DNA of 64,000 nucleotides from Limnochorda sp. L945t (lineage in GTDB: Bacteria; Bacillota; Limnochordia; Limnochordales; Geochordaceae), in assembly GCF_035593305.1 (NCBI RefSeq), contig NZ_CP141615.1, positions 186,001-250,000 of the forward strand, written 5' to 3'. Every line of letters begins with the position of its first letter. Positions within the stretch are counted from its first letter, which is position 1. Shown piece after piece: positions 17,495 through 27,061 of this stretch. A program made the position numbers and the translations under genes. The notes beneath the pieces were generated by a model. It was not told where the DNA came from, did not search any database, and saw only the letters and a program-made list of their open reading frames with translations.

Positions 17495-17504
17495 CGGGGG
17501 AGCC

Positions 17505-19565
17505 GTGGCGGGGGTGAGACCGGTGGCTTTGGAGTCCAACCTTGTGACCGTCGTGCACTGGATGGCGTACCCGGGGCCGGGGAGCACCCGTTCGACGAGC
17601 CGCGGAGAGGCCCCGGCCCACTACATGCTGTCGACCGTCGAGCATCTGACGGCCCAGGAGTACATCGGCGGGATCGAGCTGACCCAGATCAAGGACCCGG
17701 CCCTGCGCCGCCGGATCGGGGCCTTGTGCGCCGAACGGGGCAAGAAGGTATACTACGGCGCTCAGCCCGTCCAGCTCGTCAACGAGGAGCGCTGGATCCC
17801 TCCGAGCGACATCTCGAGCCCCAACGAGGTGGCACGGCGCCAGGCGGTCGATCGGCTGCTGCGGTGCGTGGACGAGGCGTACGAGCTGGGGGCGGTCTCT
17901 TTGAGCCTGCTGAGCGGGCGGGACCCCGGGCCCTCTCCCGGCAACCAGCGCCGGCAAGAGGCCACCGAGGCGCTGGTGCGCTCGCTGGGGGAGATTGCCG
18001 GGTATGCGCGCCGGCGCGCCGAGGCGCTGGGCAGGGCGCCCATCATGATCGTGCTGGAGTCGTTCGACCGGCGGCCGGAGCCGGGCTTCCGCAACATGCT
18101 CATCGGCCCGTCGGTCGAGGCCCTGGCCGTGGCGCGGGTGGTGCGGGCCCACCTGGGCCACACCAACTTCGGGCTCTTGTACGACCTCTCCCACATGCCC
18201 CTCATCCAACAGGCGGACGGCTCGCCGGAGACCCCCGACGCCGTGCGCCTGCTGGCGCCCTTCCTGGTGCACGTGCACATCGGCAGCGCGGTGCTCGACC
18301 CGGCCGACCCCCTTTACGGCGACAGCCACCCTCGGCTCGATCACCCGAAGAGCGCCGTGAGGGAGGAGGAACTGGCTGCTTTCCTGGCCGCGCTGGTCGA
18401 CATCGGGTACCAGGGGCCCGTGGGGTTCGAGGTCGTGCCGAGGCCCGGAGAGCTGTCGGAGGCCGTGCTCGAGAGCACCCGGGCCATCTACGAGGTGGCC
18501 CGCCACCGCATCGACGTCAATTACACGCCCGGCACGTTCTACTGGCACACGCGGCGCTTCCTGACCGACCAGCTCTGGGCCCTGCTCGCCGAGAGCCGGG
18601 TCCGCCAGGCGCAGCGGATCGAGGAGGCGGCCCGATCGAGGCGGCGACCCGCGGCCATCGCCCCTGAGGACGGCAAGCTTCTGGTGCTCGCCGCCGATCA
18701 TCCGGCGCGGCGGGTCACGGCCGCAGGAAGCGACCCCGTCGCTCTGGGTGATCGGTGGGAGTACCTGGGACGGGTGCTGAGGGTGCTCACCAGCCCCATG
18801 GTGGACGGCGTGATGGCCACTCCGGACGTCGTGGACGAACTCTTGCTCGTCGACTACCTCTTGAAGGAGCGCGGGCACGAGGGGCTCCTGGACGGGCGGG
18901 TCGTCATCGGCTCGATGAACCGCTCGGGCCTGGCGGGCGTGGAGTACGAGATGGAAGACCGCGTGACGGCCTTCACCCCGGAGGCGATCCACGCCCGGGG
19001 GCTCGACGCCGGCAAGGTGCTGCTGCGGATCGACCCCGGGGCGCACTCGCGCTACTCGATCCAGACGATGTCCTACGTGGCGCAGGCCCTCAACGGCCTG
19101 CGGCGCTTCGCCCTGCCGGGCTTCGTGGAGGTCCTGCCGGTCCGCCGGGTCGAGGGCCGCTACCAGGTCGTGCTGGAGCCCGATGAGATGATCCGGGCCG
19201 TCGGGGTGGCGGCGGGCCTGGGCGAGGCGAGCGACCGTGTGTGGCTCAAGATCCCCTACGTGCCTGAGTTCTGGAGGGCGGCGAGGGCCACCACGCTGCC
19301 CATCTTGTTGCTGGGCGGCGAGGCCCACGACAGCCCGGTGCCCGTGCTCGAGGACTTCGAGCGGGGGATGGCCGAGGGGCCCAACGTGCGCGGCGCCATG
19401 GTCGGGCGCAACGTGCTGTACCCGGGCAGGGACGACCCGCGAGCCGTCGCCGAAGGGGTCAGCCTCATCATCCACCGGCAGGCGAGCGCCGTCCAGGCGG
19501 TGCGCCACATCGCAGCCGCACGCGGGGCAGACGAGGGCTTTCTCGTCGAGCGGTTGTTGCGGTAA
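17505..19565 (+). CDS. Fusion protein: sugar phosphate isomerase/epimerase domain + Cgl0159-type aldolase domain
   Basis: A 686-residue protein made of two TIM barrels. Residues 1 to about 345 are an AP-endonuclease-2/xylose-isomerase-like barrel: IMIVLESFD with the metal Glu, LGHTNFGLLYDLSHMPL, LVHVHIGSAV, and GPVGFEVVP. Residues about 385-686 match the Cgl0159 (beta/alpha)8 family found in inositol gene clusters: LVLAADHPARRV, GVMATPDVVDELLL, VIGSMNRSGLAG, KVLLRIDPG, GFVEVLPVRR, VWLKIPYV, LLLGGEA. A basic linker (RSRRRPAA) joins them. The isomerase part could act like IolE or IolI, and the aldolase part like IolJ. The start is GTG 17505; GTG 17523 is an alternative with a better-spaced GGTGA. 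Confidence 0.82.
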   Translation: MAGVRPVALESNLVTVVHWMAYPGPGSTRSTSRGEAPAHYMLSTVEHLTAQEYIGGIELTQIKDPALRRRIGALCAERGKKVYYGAQPVQLVNEERWIPPSDISSPNEVARRQAVDRLLRCVDEAYELGAVSLSLLSGRDPGPSPGNQRRQEATEALVRSLGEIAGYARRRAEALGRAPIMIVLESFDRRPEPGFRNMLIGPSVEALAVARVVRAHLGHTNFGLLYDLSHMPLIQQADGSPETPDAVRLLAPFLVHVHIGSAVLDPADPLYGDSHPRLDHPKSAVREEELAAFLAALVDIGYQGPVGFEVVPRPGELSEAVLESTRAIYEVARHRIDVNYTPGTFYWHTRRFLTDQLWALLAESRVRQAQRIEEAARSRRRPAAIAPEDGKLLVLAADHPARRVTAAGSDPVALGDRWEYLGRVLRVLTSPMVDGVMATPDVVDELLLVDYLLKERGHEGLLDGRVVIGSMNRSGLAGVEYEMEDRVTAFTPEAIHARGLDAGKVLLRIDPGAHSRYSIQTMSYVAQALNGLRRFALPGFVEVLPVRRVEGRYQVVLEPDEMIRAVGVAAGLGEASDRVWLKIPYVPEFWRAARATTLPILLLGGEAHDSPVPVLEDFERGMAEGPNVRGAMVGRNVLYPGRDDPRAVAEGVSLIIHRQASAVQAVRHIAAARGADEGFLVERLLR

Positions 19566-19594
19566 GGCGACGGGGGCCGGCCGCGGAGGGCCCC

Positions 19595-20320
19595 TCACAA
19601 CAAAGAGAGGTCGGGCTGTATCGCCGCCGGCCGCGCCGGGATGAACCCCTCGCCGAACATCACGCCGATCATGGCGCCGTAGACCCGGGCGTAGAGCTCC
19701 GCGCCGGCCACGATGGGCGCCTGGCTTGCGTGCGCCCGGAGGGCGGCCTCTTTCTGCGCCCAGACCGGGGTGATGTCTACCACCAGGTGGGGGCGGTGCA
19801 GGGTCGCCGGGTCGAGCCCGAACCACCAGAGAGCAGGCCTCGACAGCGGAGCCGTCTCCGGGTCGAAGGTGGCCCGATCGGCGAGGAAGGCGGCCTCGTC
19901 GGCCAGCCGTGAGGCGGCCTGGTGGTCGAAGTGGCGGTCCTCGGGATGCGGCGCCAGGATGAGCCGGGGCCGCAGCTTGCGCAGCCGCAGGGCGAGCTGG
20001 ACCGCGGCCTGGCGGGTGGCGGCCAGGGCTGCGTCGGGGTGGTCGAGCTGTTCGAAGTGGGAGAGCTCGAGGACGCGCGCCGCCTCGGCGGCTTCCTTGC
20101 GGCGTTGCTCTTCGGTGCCGAAGCGGCCCGCGTCGCCCCGCGTCAGGACGATCCCGCCGGTGGAAAGGCCCTTGCGCCGCGCCAGGATCAAGAGCCCTCC
20201 CGCGCCCAGCTCGATGTCGTCCGGGTGGGCCCCGATGGCGAGCACGTCGACGGGGCCTCCCCGTTCGGAAGCCGGGGCGAAGGCTTCCAGCACCTCGCCT
20301 TGGGTCTTGGCCATGGGCAC
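19595..20320 (-). CDS. PIG-L family deacetylase 1
   Basis: A 241-residue zinc-dependent N-acetyl hydrolase of the LmbE/PIG-L/BshB group. The N-terminal AIGAHPDDIELGAGG holds the zinc His and the catalytic Asp, and PHPEDRHFDH the second zinc His set. Members remove acetyl groups from GlcNAc linked to malate, inositol, lipid or sugar. It converges on the isomerase-aldolase gene (29 bases between stops) and is the last gene of the minus-strand sugar operon. GTG 20320 has GAGGAGG 5 bases upstream; ATG 20314 is also possible. The sugar context suggests a catabolic role rather than bacillithiol synthesis. Confidence 0.9.
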   Translation of the reverse strand: MPMAKTQGEVLEAFAPASERGGPVDVLAIGAHPDDIELGAGGLLILARRKGLSTGGIVLTRGDAGRFGTEEQRRKEAAEAARVLELSHFEQLDHPDAALAATRQAAVQLALRLRKLRPRLILAPHPEDRHFDHQAASRLADEAAFLADRATFDPETAPLSRPALWWFGLDPATLHRPHLVVDITPVWAQKEAALRAHASQAPIVAGAELYARVYGAMIGVMFGEGFIPARPAAIQPDLSLL

Positions 20321-20361
20321 GTGCGCCTCCTCGCTGCTGCCATTGTACCGTTACGGCCGCG

Positions 20362-21845
20362 TCACCGGTCGGGAGTCGGGGCCCGGGTTACGCCGGGCGA
20401 CGACGGGGGCGGGCCGCCTACCAGCGTTTCGTAAAGCGACTGGTAGGAAGCTTCCATCTCCTCCTGCTGTGCGATGCTCTTTGCCTGCTTCTCGCCCCGG
20501 CGCAACGCGAGGAGGTCCCGTAACCGCGCGTGCATCCGGGCCGTGAGAGGGTATCGCAGGGCCAGGACGATCCCCACGCCTGCCAGCGCGATCGGCACGA
20601 GGGTGAGCATCAGCCGGATGGCCGCCAGGGCTGCCTGCGGCTGGGCCATGACCGCCGCCGCTCCCGTTACCTCATCGGGAGGAGGGCGGTAGCCCGTGAG
20701 GTCCAGGACCTGCGCGACCCCGAAGAGGGCGATGGCCGAGGCGACCTTGCGCAGGAAGGTCATGAAGCCGCTCAAGCTCCCCTCCCGGCGGTCGCCCGTG
20801 GCCAGCTCCGCCACCTCGGTGATGTCGGGGAAAATGGCCCAGGGGATGAAGGCGATGGCCGAAATGCCCAGGCCCATGGCGCCCGCCAGCAGATAGATGG
20901 ACCAGGCGGGCCAGGCGGGGTCGAATGCGAGGAAGACGAGCATGACGGCGATCCACCAGGCGCCGCCGACGGCGTAGGCGCGCCCCTTGCCGACCCGCGA
21001 GGCGAGCCAGGCCCAGAGGGGCAGGGAGAAAAGCTGCATCACGATGGTGTGCCCATGACGAACTTGGCCTCCGTGGGGCGGCCCAGGTTGTACCTCATGA
21101 AGTAGACGATGAGGGAAGAGACGACGTCGAGCGCGATGAAGCCTGCCAGGTACATGCCCACCAGCGTGCGGAAGGCCCGCAACCTCCACGGCTCGAGCAG
21201 GAGGTCGCGCCAGTCGAGCGACGGCATCCGCCGCTGGAACGACGGCCGCTCGGGGCAGTACTTGAAGATGAGACCCCATGGAAGGGCGGATAGCGCCCCG
21301 AAGACGACCGCCATCACCAGGTATCCGGTGCGGGGATCGGGGGCCCTTTCCACGATCCACATGGGGAACAGCGCCGTGAGGATGGTGGCTCCCATGGAGA
21401 AGGCGAGGCGGTACGACATGACCGAAGTGCGCTCGTGGTAATCCAGGGTGAGTTCGGCGCTCATGGCCGAGTAGGGCACCATGGTCATGGTCATCACCAG
21501 GTCGAAGAAGAGGTATGCTGCCAGACAATAGGCAAAACGTGCCCATTCGCCGGCTGCCGTCACCGGCGCCCACAAGAGCACGTAGGAGACGAAGACGAGG
21601 ACCGTGGCCGCCAGGAAGTAAGGGCGACGGCGGCCCCACCGGGTCCGGGTACGGTCCGTCACCACGCCCATGGCCGGGTCGGTCACGGCGTCCCATATCC
21701 GCCCGACGAGGAACACGAGGCCGGCCAGCGCGGGACGGATCCGTACCACGTCCGTCAGGAAGATCAGGTACAGGAAATTGACGATGTTTTGCCCGCCGCC
21801 GTAGATGTCGCCGCTGCCGAAGATGAGCTTCGTGAGCGGGCTCAG
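20362..21845 (-). pseudogene. GPH-family sugar:cation symporter (MelB-like), broken by frameshift and lacking a start codon
   Basis: The N-terminal half (GSGDIYGGGQNIVNFLYLIF, FLVGRIWDAVTDPAMG, RWGRRRPYFL, VPYSAMSAEL) is in one frame and ends at a TGA near 21039. The C-terminal half (MQLFSLPLWAWLASRVGKGRAY, GLGISAIAFIPWAIFPD) continues in another frame, so about one base is missing near 21050. In addition, no ATG, GTG or TTG exists in frame between the upstream stop at 21917-21915 and a GTG inside the first membrane helix (21749). The intact gene would encode a 12-helix glycoside/pentoside/hexuronide symporter. Either the gene is decaying or the assembly has an error; the missing start favours decay. 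Confidence 0.78.
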
Positions 21846-21870
21846 GCGCTCGGATGCGGCAGGCCTGCCC

Positions 21871-24135
21871 TCAGAGGTCGAAGTCGTAGCGCTGCCCGTG
21901 GATGCGCACTCCCTTCAAGCGGCTCGGGCCCCAGGGGGGCCTCCGCACCGTGAACCGGCCGTCGAGATCGGGTTCGATGCCGAACCCGCCCCGCACCATG
22001 GCGGCAGCCGGCATACTGCTCCACGCCTGGTTGGGCGAACCCGGCGCATACGGTGGCGAGTGGTACTCGACGGGAGCCGCCCGGCCGTTGGCCAGGCCCA
22101 CCTCCCAGCATCGCACGAGCGGATAGCGCCAGTCGCCGGTGCCGTAGCGCATGCGCAGCAGGGCCAGTACCGCGCTCCAGTACGGCCACTCCGCCCCGTT
22201 GTGGTAGCGGTAGGGAAAGCGCGTCTTGCCGGTCAGCCGGCGGCGGTCCCGATAAGGGGGAAAACAGCACATGACGCCCCAGTCACCGCAAGGCTGGCGG
22301 TGGTTACGACGGGACTCGAGGAGAATTTCCGTTTGGTCGAGGACTCGTCGAGCCCGGTCCACGGGGGCCAGGTCCCACAACAGCACCGTGAGGGTGTCGA
22401 TGGCCAGGTGCGGCTCCGGCACCGAGGGCGCCGTGCCACCGCCGGCGGGTGGTTCCACGTACTCGGCATAGTATCCCCTGTCGGCTAACCACAGCTTCTC
22501 GTTGATGGCGAGCCGGGCGCGGCGGTGGGCCTCTTCGAGGCGCCGGGCCAGGGCCAGCCGGGCCGAGCTCGTCGCGAGCTCCTCGAGACCCTCCTCCCGA
22601 GGGGGATCCCCCCAGCGGGCGAGCCGTGCCAGGATGGCCCCTGCACGGCCCAGGGCCGCCGCCCGCAAGGCCTCGTCATACGTCACCCACCCGGAGCGGA
22701 AGACGTTGTCGGCCCAGTCGAGGGTATCGTACGGCTTGCGGGCGAGCCCTTCGTCATGCACGTCTGCCTCGAGCAAGTAGCGGGCCGCCCGTACGGCACT
22801 TCCCAGGACGGTGTGGCGCGATCCGGCCTCCCGGGGGCTCCCCGGGACCGGTTCCCACAACACGGCGCCATCGCCCGTCCACGCCAGGTAGTCGTACAGC
22901 AACAGCAGGAAGAAGGACGGAGAGTCGTGGTGGCCCGACCAGAAGTCGCGAGGTGGCCGGTGGAGCGCCGAAAACCCGGGGACGAACCGGTGCGCCGCCT
23001 CGAGCGCAGCGGCCAGCACGGGGTTGGGGAAGAGTACCGCGCTGGGGCACGAGCCGTCGTCGTGGACGCCCCCGGCCAGAGCGACGACCTGGGCGCGCAC
23101 GAGGTCCGGGTGAAACGGTAAGAGCGCCTGGGACGTCCAGTAGCCGTCCCGGAAATAGGTCCGGGCCGGGGTCTCGTAGTGTACGCCCGCCGTCAGGCCC
23201 TCGAAGCCGCCCAGAGGGTCGGCCTTGAAGTTGGAGACGGCCGCGTCCAGGGAGAAGGCGAACAGTGTATCGAGCAGGGCGTCGCCGCTTTCGAAAGATG
23301 GGGGGCCGGGTCGAGCGGGAAGGGGTTTCGGCGGGGCCGTCGACGCCCGAGCGAGAAGGGCCTGACGGACCGTCGGCACGGCCTTCTCCACCCAAAGCGC
23401 AAGCGCCGCCTCCATGCCGCCGGAGGACGGCGAGCCCGGGAGACACGTCCAGCGTGCGCCATCGCCCTCACCGCGATCCGCGACCTGAAGCCCTGAACAC
23501 TCCAGCGAGGCGTGCAACCACACGCCGTCCAGCAACCACGACCGTGCGCCTGCCTGCACGGCGACGGCCTGCGTCCGCAGGGCCGCCGCAGCCTCCTCGG
23601 CGTGGCGGCGCACGGCCTCCATTGCCTCCGGCACGTAGCGGGCCGGCCCGAACATGCGCAGCACGACGGCGCGAGCGAGCTCTTCGTCCCGACGGGGAGC
23701 GATCCGGACGACCAGAGCCGGGCAATCGGCATCCTGCCGTTCATGGGCCGCACCGGAAGCTTGGGGCCCGTGCAGGCGCCAGCGCAACCAGACCAGCGGC
23801 GCCTCCCGGTCGGCGCCGGCCTCCACCTCCAGGGATACATCTCCCGGCTCCAGCAAGAGCGAGGCCTGGAGCATGCCCGGCCACAAGCGCCATGCTTTTC
23901 CGGTGAGCGAGGGGGTGGCCGAACGGCGGCCTTGACCGCTGGCCGGGGCGAAGTACCACCGCAACCGGCCCGGGCGTATCACCATGCCGTGATTGACGAG
24001 CCTGAGGCTCCGCACGTGCCCCCAGCAATCGAGGGTCATCGTGAAGGCCCGGTTGGAAAGGGTGAGCGCTACCTCCTCCGGGCCGTCGCCTTCGAGCACA
24101 GGAGCCCTACCCGGCTCGGAGAGGGGCCGGATCAT
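21871..24135 (-). CDS. Glycoside hydrolase-like protein with (alpha/alpha)6 catalytic domain
   Basis: A 754-residue protein without a signal peptide, so likely cytosolic. The N-terminal ~270 residues look like a beta-rich domain, and the C-terminal part is a six-hairpin barrel as in glycogen-debranching, GH63 and related enzymes: ETPARTYFRDGYWTSQALL, HHDSPSFFLLLLYDYLAWTGD, DTLDWADNVFRSGWVTYDEA, AEWPYWSAVLALLRMRYG. The acidic residues in FRDGYW, DWADN and GAEWPY are catalytic candidates. The start ATG overlaps the LacI gene stop by four bases (ATGA), so it is co-translated with the regulator. The exact family and substrate are not recognised. Confidence 0.78.
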   Translation of the reverse strand: MIRPLSEPGRAPVLEGDGPEEVALTLSNRAFTMTLDCWGHVRSLRLVNHGMVIRPGRLRWYFAPASGQGRRSATPSLTGKAWRLWPGMLQASLLLEPGDVSLEVEAGADREAPLVWLRWRLHGPQASGAAHERQDADCPALVVRIAPRRDEELARAVVLRMFGPARYVPEAMEAVRRHAEEAAAALRTQAVAVQAGARSWLLDGVWLHASLECSGLQVADRGEGDGARWTCLPGSPSSGGMEAALALWVEKAVPTVRQALLARASTAPPKPLPARPGPPSFESGDALLDTLFAFSLDAAVSNFKADPLGGFEGLTAGVHYETPARTYFRDGYWTSQALLPFHPDLVRAQVVALAGGVHDDGSCPSAVLFPNPVLAAALEAAHRFVPGFSALHRPPRDFWSGHHDSPSFFLLLLYDYLAWTGDGAVLWEPVPGSPREAGSRHTVLGSAVRAARYLLEADVHDEGLARKPYDTLDWADNVFRSGWVTYDEALRAAALGRAGAILARLARWGDPPREEGLEELATSSARLALARRLEEAHRRARLAINEKLWLADRGYYAEYVEPPAGGGTAPSVPEPHLAIDTLTVLLWDLAPVDRARRVLDQTEILLESRRNHRQPCGDWGVMCCFPPYRDRRRLTGKTRFPYRYHNGAEWPYWSAVLALLRMRYGTGDWRYPLVRCWEVGLANGRAAPVEYHSPPYAPGSPNQAWSSMPAAAMVRGGFGIEPDLDGRFTVRRPPWGPSRLKGVRIHGQRYDFDL

Positions 24136-25178
24136 GCCGTCCGGCCCCTTTGGACGGCCTGCCCGCCGCAGGAGCCCCGCACGATGAGCTGGCAGCCCAG
24201 CGTGACCACCGGGGGAGGCTCCACCTCCGGCCGCTCGATCCAGTCGAGCAGGATGCGGGCGGCGTGGTAGCCCATCTCGACGGAGGGATAGCGCACCGTC
24301 GTCAGCCGGGGATCGCTGAAGGCCGCGATGTCACGGTCGTCGAACCCTACGACCGCCACGTCCTCCGGCACGCGCAGGCCCATCTCTTTCACGGCCCGGA
24401 TGACCCCCATCGCCAGAATGTCGTTGCCGGCAAAGACCGCCCGAGGACGGGGGCCCGGCGCTCCGAAGACGGAGCGGGCATGCCGGTAGCCTTCTTCCTC
24501 CCGCTCCCAGTCCCCAAAGCGCACCCAGCCGTCGGGCAATGGGACGCCGGCCTCGTCGAGAGCCTCTCGCAATCCACGGAGGCGGTCGGCAGACGCCGGG
24601 CGATCCGCGGGGCCGCCGATGTAAGCAATGGAGCGATAGCCCAGGGAGACCAGGTAGCGCCCCACGTCCTTGCCCGCTCCGATGTTGTCCATACGGATGA
24701 CGGGCGCCTTCACGTTCTCGATGGTGCGGTTGAGCAGCACGGTCTTCACGTCCTTCAGGAGATCCACGGGGTAACGGGCGTCGTGGCGTGTGATCGACGA
24801 CGCGAGCATGATCCCGTCGACCTGCCGATCCCTCAGCCGCAGCAGGTGGTCCTGCTCGCGCTCGAGCGAGCCGAACGTGTTGCAGATGATCAGCTGGTAG
24901 CCCTGGGAAAGAGCGGCCTGCTCGATCCCTTTGGCGAGGCCCGGGTAAAAAGGGTTGCTGATATCGGTAGCGACGAGGGCCAGCGTGTAGCTGCGTTTGG
25001 TCTTGAGGCTCCGGGCAAAGGGGTTGGGCCGGTAGTGCAGCATCTCCGCGGCCCGGAGCACTCTGCCCCTGGTGGCGTCCGGGATGCGCCCGGGACGGCC
25101 GTTAAGCACGGCGGACACCGTCGCGATGGAGACGCCCGCCGCCCTGGCCACGTCGGCGATGGTCGGACGGCCTTCCAT
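24132..25178 (-). CDS. LacI-family transcriptional regulator
   Basis: A 348-residue repressor with an N-terminal helix-turn-helix and hinge (TIADVARAAGVSIATVSAVL, RVLRAAEMLHYRPNPFARSL) and a periplasmic-binding-protein-like sensor domain (LALVATDISNPFYPGLAKGI, DGIMLASS, FAGNDILAMGVIRAVKEMG, DVAVVGFDDRDIAAFSDP, LTTVRYPSVEMGYHAARIL). ATG 25178 begins the HTH region directly. It sits inside the sugar ABC operon and probably binds the palindrome GAAACGTTTC at 28396-28405 between the two sugar transcription units. The effector is probably the imported sugar. Confidence 0.93.
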   Translation of the reverse strand: MEGRPTIADVARAAGVSIATVSAVLNGRPGRIPDATRGRVLRAAEMLHYRPNPFARSLKTKRSYTLALVATDISNPFYPGLAKGIEQAALSQGYQLIICNTFGSLEREQDHLLRLRDRQVDGIMLASSITRHDARYPVDLLKDVKTVLLNRTIENVKAPVIRMDNIGAGKDVGRYLVSLGYRSIAYIGGPADRPASADRLRGLREALDEAGVPLPDGWVRFGDWEREEEGYRHARSVFGAPGPRPRAVFAGNDILAMGVIRAVKEMGLRVPEDVAVVGFDDRDIAAFSDPRLTTVRYPSVEMGYHAARILLDWIERPEVEPPPVVTLGCQLIVRGSCGGQAVQRGRTA

Positions 25179-25188
25179 GGCTGGCTCG

Positions 25189-26094
25189 TCACCCCTTGAG
25201 TCCCGTGGTGGCAATCCCGCTTACCAGGTAGCGCTGCAAGAACGCGAAGACCAGCGTGATCGGAAGGATGCTGAGCACCGTCATTGCCAGCACGTAGTTC
25301 CAATCGGTGACCAGCTGCCCCTGGAAGCGCGCCAGGCCCAACTGCAGCGTGAAGTTGCGGTCGGAGCTGATGACGATGAGGGGCCAGAGATAGTCGTTCC
25401 AGCGCCACATGATGGAGAAGATGGCGAGCACGGCCAAAGCGGGGCGGGTCAGGGGCAGCATGATCTGCCGGTAGATGCGCCACTCGCCGGCGCCGTCGAT
25501 GCGGGCGGCGTCGAGGAGCTCGTCGGGGATCGTCAGCATGTACTGGCGGAGCAAGAAGACGCCCGTCGGCGTGGCGGCCGGCGGGATGACGATGCCCCAC
25601 AAGGTATCGATCATGCCGAGGCGTGCCACGACCAGGTAGATGGGGATCATGATGACCTGGAGCGGGACCATGAGCGTGCTCAGCATGAACAGGAAAAGAA
25701 AGTCCCGGCCCGGGAAGCGGTACTTGCTCAGCGCAAACGCGGCCATCGAGTTAATGGCCAGCGTGACGGCCGTCGCTGCCAGGGTGACGAAGACGCTGTT
25801 GGCCAGGTAGCGCACGAAGGGAAACTGCCGGAGAGCGTCCGTGTAATTGGAGAAGACCCATTGCTCCGGCAAGAACGTGGCGGGGACCCGGTAAAGCTCC
25901 GAGGGCACCTTGAACGAGGAGACGACCACCCACAAGACCGGCCCGAACATCACCAGGGTGCCCAGTACCAATGCCGCATACGAAAGCAGATCGCTCCAGA
26001 GCGGAGGGCGCCGGGACGCCAGGCGCGCCGGTGCGACCGGGCTCGGGTGCAACCCCAGGCCTTCCGCTGCTGCCGCCACCCGCCTCGCCTCCAT
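25189..26094 (-). CDS. Sugar ABC transporter permease, MalG type
   Basis: A carbohydrate-uptake (CUT1) permease of 301 residues with about six membrane helices and an EAA loop ([23 protein letters not shown]). ATG 26094 is used here; GTG 26079, with GGAGG 8 bases before it, may be the real start. It follows the MalF-type gene by 3 bases and pairs with it in the membrane. No MalK-type ATPase is encoded nearby; Bacillota often share one ATPase such as MsmX. Confidence 0.92.
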   Translation of the reverse strand: MEARRVAAAAEGLGLHPSPVAPARLASRRPPLWSDLLSYAALVLGTLVMFGPVLWVVVSSFKVPSELYRVPATFLPEQWVFSNYTDALRQFPFVRYLANSVFVTLAATAVTLAINSMAAFALSKYRFPGRDFLFLFMLSTLMVPLQVIMIPIYLVVARLGMIDTLWGIVIPPAATPTGVFLLRQYMLTIPDELLDAARIDGAGEWRIYRQIMLPLTRPALAVLAIFSIMWRWNDYLWPLIVISSDRNFTLQLGLARFQGQLVTDWNYVLAMTVLSILPITLVFAFLQRYLVSGIATTGLKG

Positions 26095-26097
26095 CCC

Positions 26098-26976
26098 TTA
26101 CACCGCCTCGACGAGCCGGCCCATGACGAACTGGAGCGCGGTCAAGGCCAGGATGATCACGAACAACACCAGCGACCCGGCGGCCGCCAGCCCGAACTGG
26201 TCGAGCTCGAAGCCGGCCCGGTAGATGTATTGGACCATCATGAGCGTGGCAAATCCGGGGCCGCCGCCGGTCATCACGTAAACGTAGTCGAAGATCTCGA
26301 AAGCATGGATGAGGCTCAGGATGAGCACGGTGAGCACCGAAGGGGCCAGCAAGGGGAGGGTGATGTGCCGGGCCCGCCGCAAGGGAGTGGCGCCGTCCAC
26401 GGATGCCGCCTCGTAGAGCACGGGCGGGATCGACTGCAGCCCTGCCAGCACGATGAGGGCGAAAAACCCCACGGTGGCCCACGTGTGGACGAGAATGACC
26501 CAGGTCATGGCCCAGGAGGCATCGAGCAACCACGGGACAGGCCGCATCCCGAGCCACCGCAACGCGTTGTTGAGCGCGCCGAAGCGGTTGTTGAGGATCC
26601 ACTGCCACGCGATGGCCACCACGACGGGGGAGAGGAGCACCGGGTAGAAGAACGCGCTCCGGAAAAACCCCCGGCCCCGCACCGATCGGTTGAGCAGCAT
26701 CCCTATCGCGACCGCCAGGGCCACGACCAGCGCCACGTCCCCGACGACGAAAGTGACGGTATTGCGGACGGCTCTCCAGAAGAGGTCGTCATGGGCCAAC
26801 GCCTCGAAGTTTCCCAGCCCCACGAACCGGGTCGGCCGATATGGCGACGTGGTGAAGAGGCTGAGCCAGAACCCGTACACCGCCGGCACCGCCACGAACG
26901 TGGTGAAGAAAAGCACGTTGGGCGCTACGAACAGGTACGGGGCCAGGCGAGCGCGCAGCTTGCTGCCCGACGCCAA
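26098..26976 (-). CDS. Sugar ABC transporter permease, MalF type
   Basis: A CUT1-family permease of 292 residues with six predicted helices, an early FVGLGNFEAL motif and the EAA loop (LYEAASVDGATPLRRARHITLPLL). The start is TTG 26976, with GGAGGAGGG about 8 bases upstream. It lies between the sugar-binding protein gene and the MalG-type gene. The 85-base gap before it shows nothing else. Confidence 0.92.
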   Translation of the reverse strand: MASGSKLRARLAPYLFVAPNVLFFTTFVAVPAVYGFWLSLFTTSPYRPTRFVGLGNFEALAHDDLFWRAVRNTVTFVVGDVALVVALAVAIGMLLNRSVRGRGFFRSAFFYPVLLSPVVVAIAWQWILNNRFGALNNALRWLGMRPVPWLLDASWAMTWVILVHTWATVGFFALIVLAGLQSIPPVLYEAASVDGATPLRRARHITLPLLAPSVLTVLILSLIHAFEIFDYVYVMTGGGPGFATLMMVQYIYRAGFELDQFGLAAAGSLVLFVIILALTALQFVMGRLVEAV

Positions 26977-27061
26977 AACCGACGCCCTCCTCCGTCACGG
27001 CCGGCGACGGGGGGCGCTCCAGAGGAGCGCAGGTGCCCCCGCCGCGCGACTCTTACCTTCG

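Noticed and set aside
17505-19565. Reading the C-terminal domain as an IolC-type PfkB kinase part
   Set aside because: There is no ribokinase GAGD or GxGDT motif; the AADHPARRV and GSMNRSGLAG motifs belong to the Cgl0159 aldolase family.
19595-20320. Assigning deacetylase 1 as BshB of bacillithiol synthesis
   Set aside because: No bshA or bshC is near and the gene lies in a sugar-uptake operon, so only the PIG-L family call is supported.
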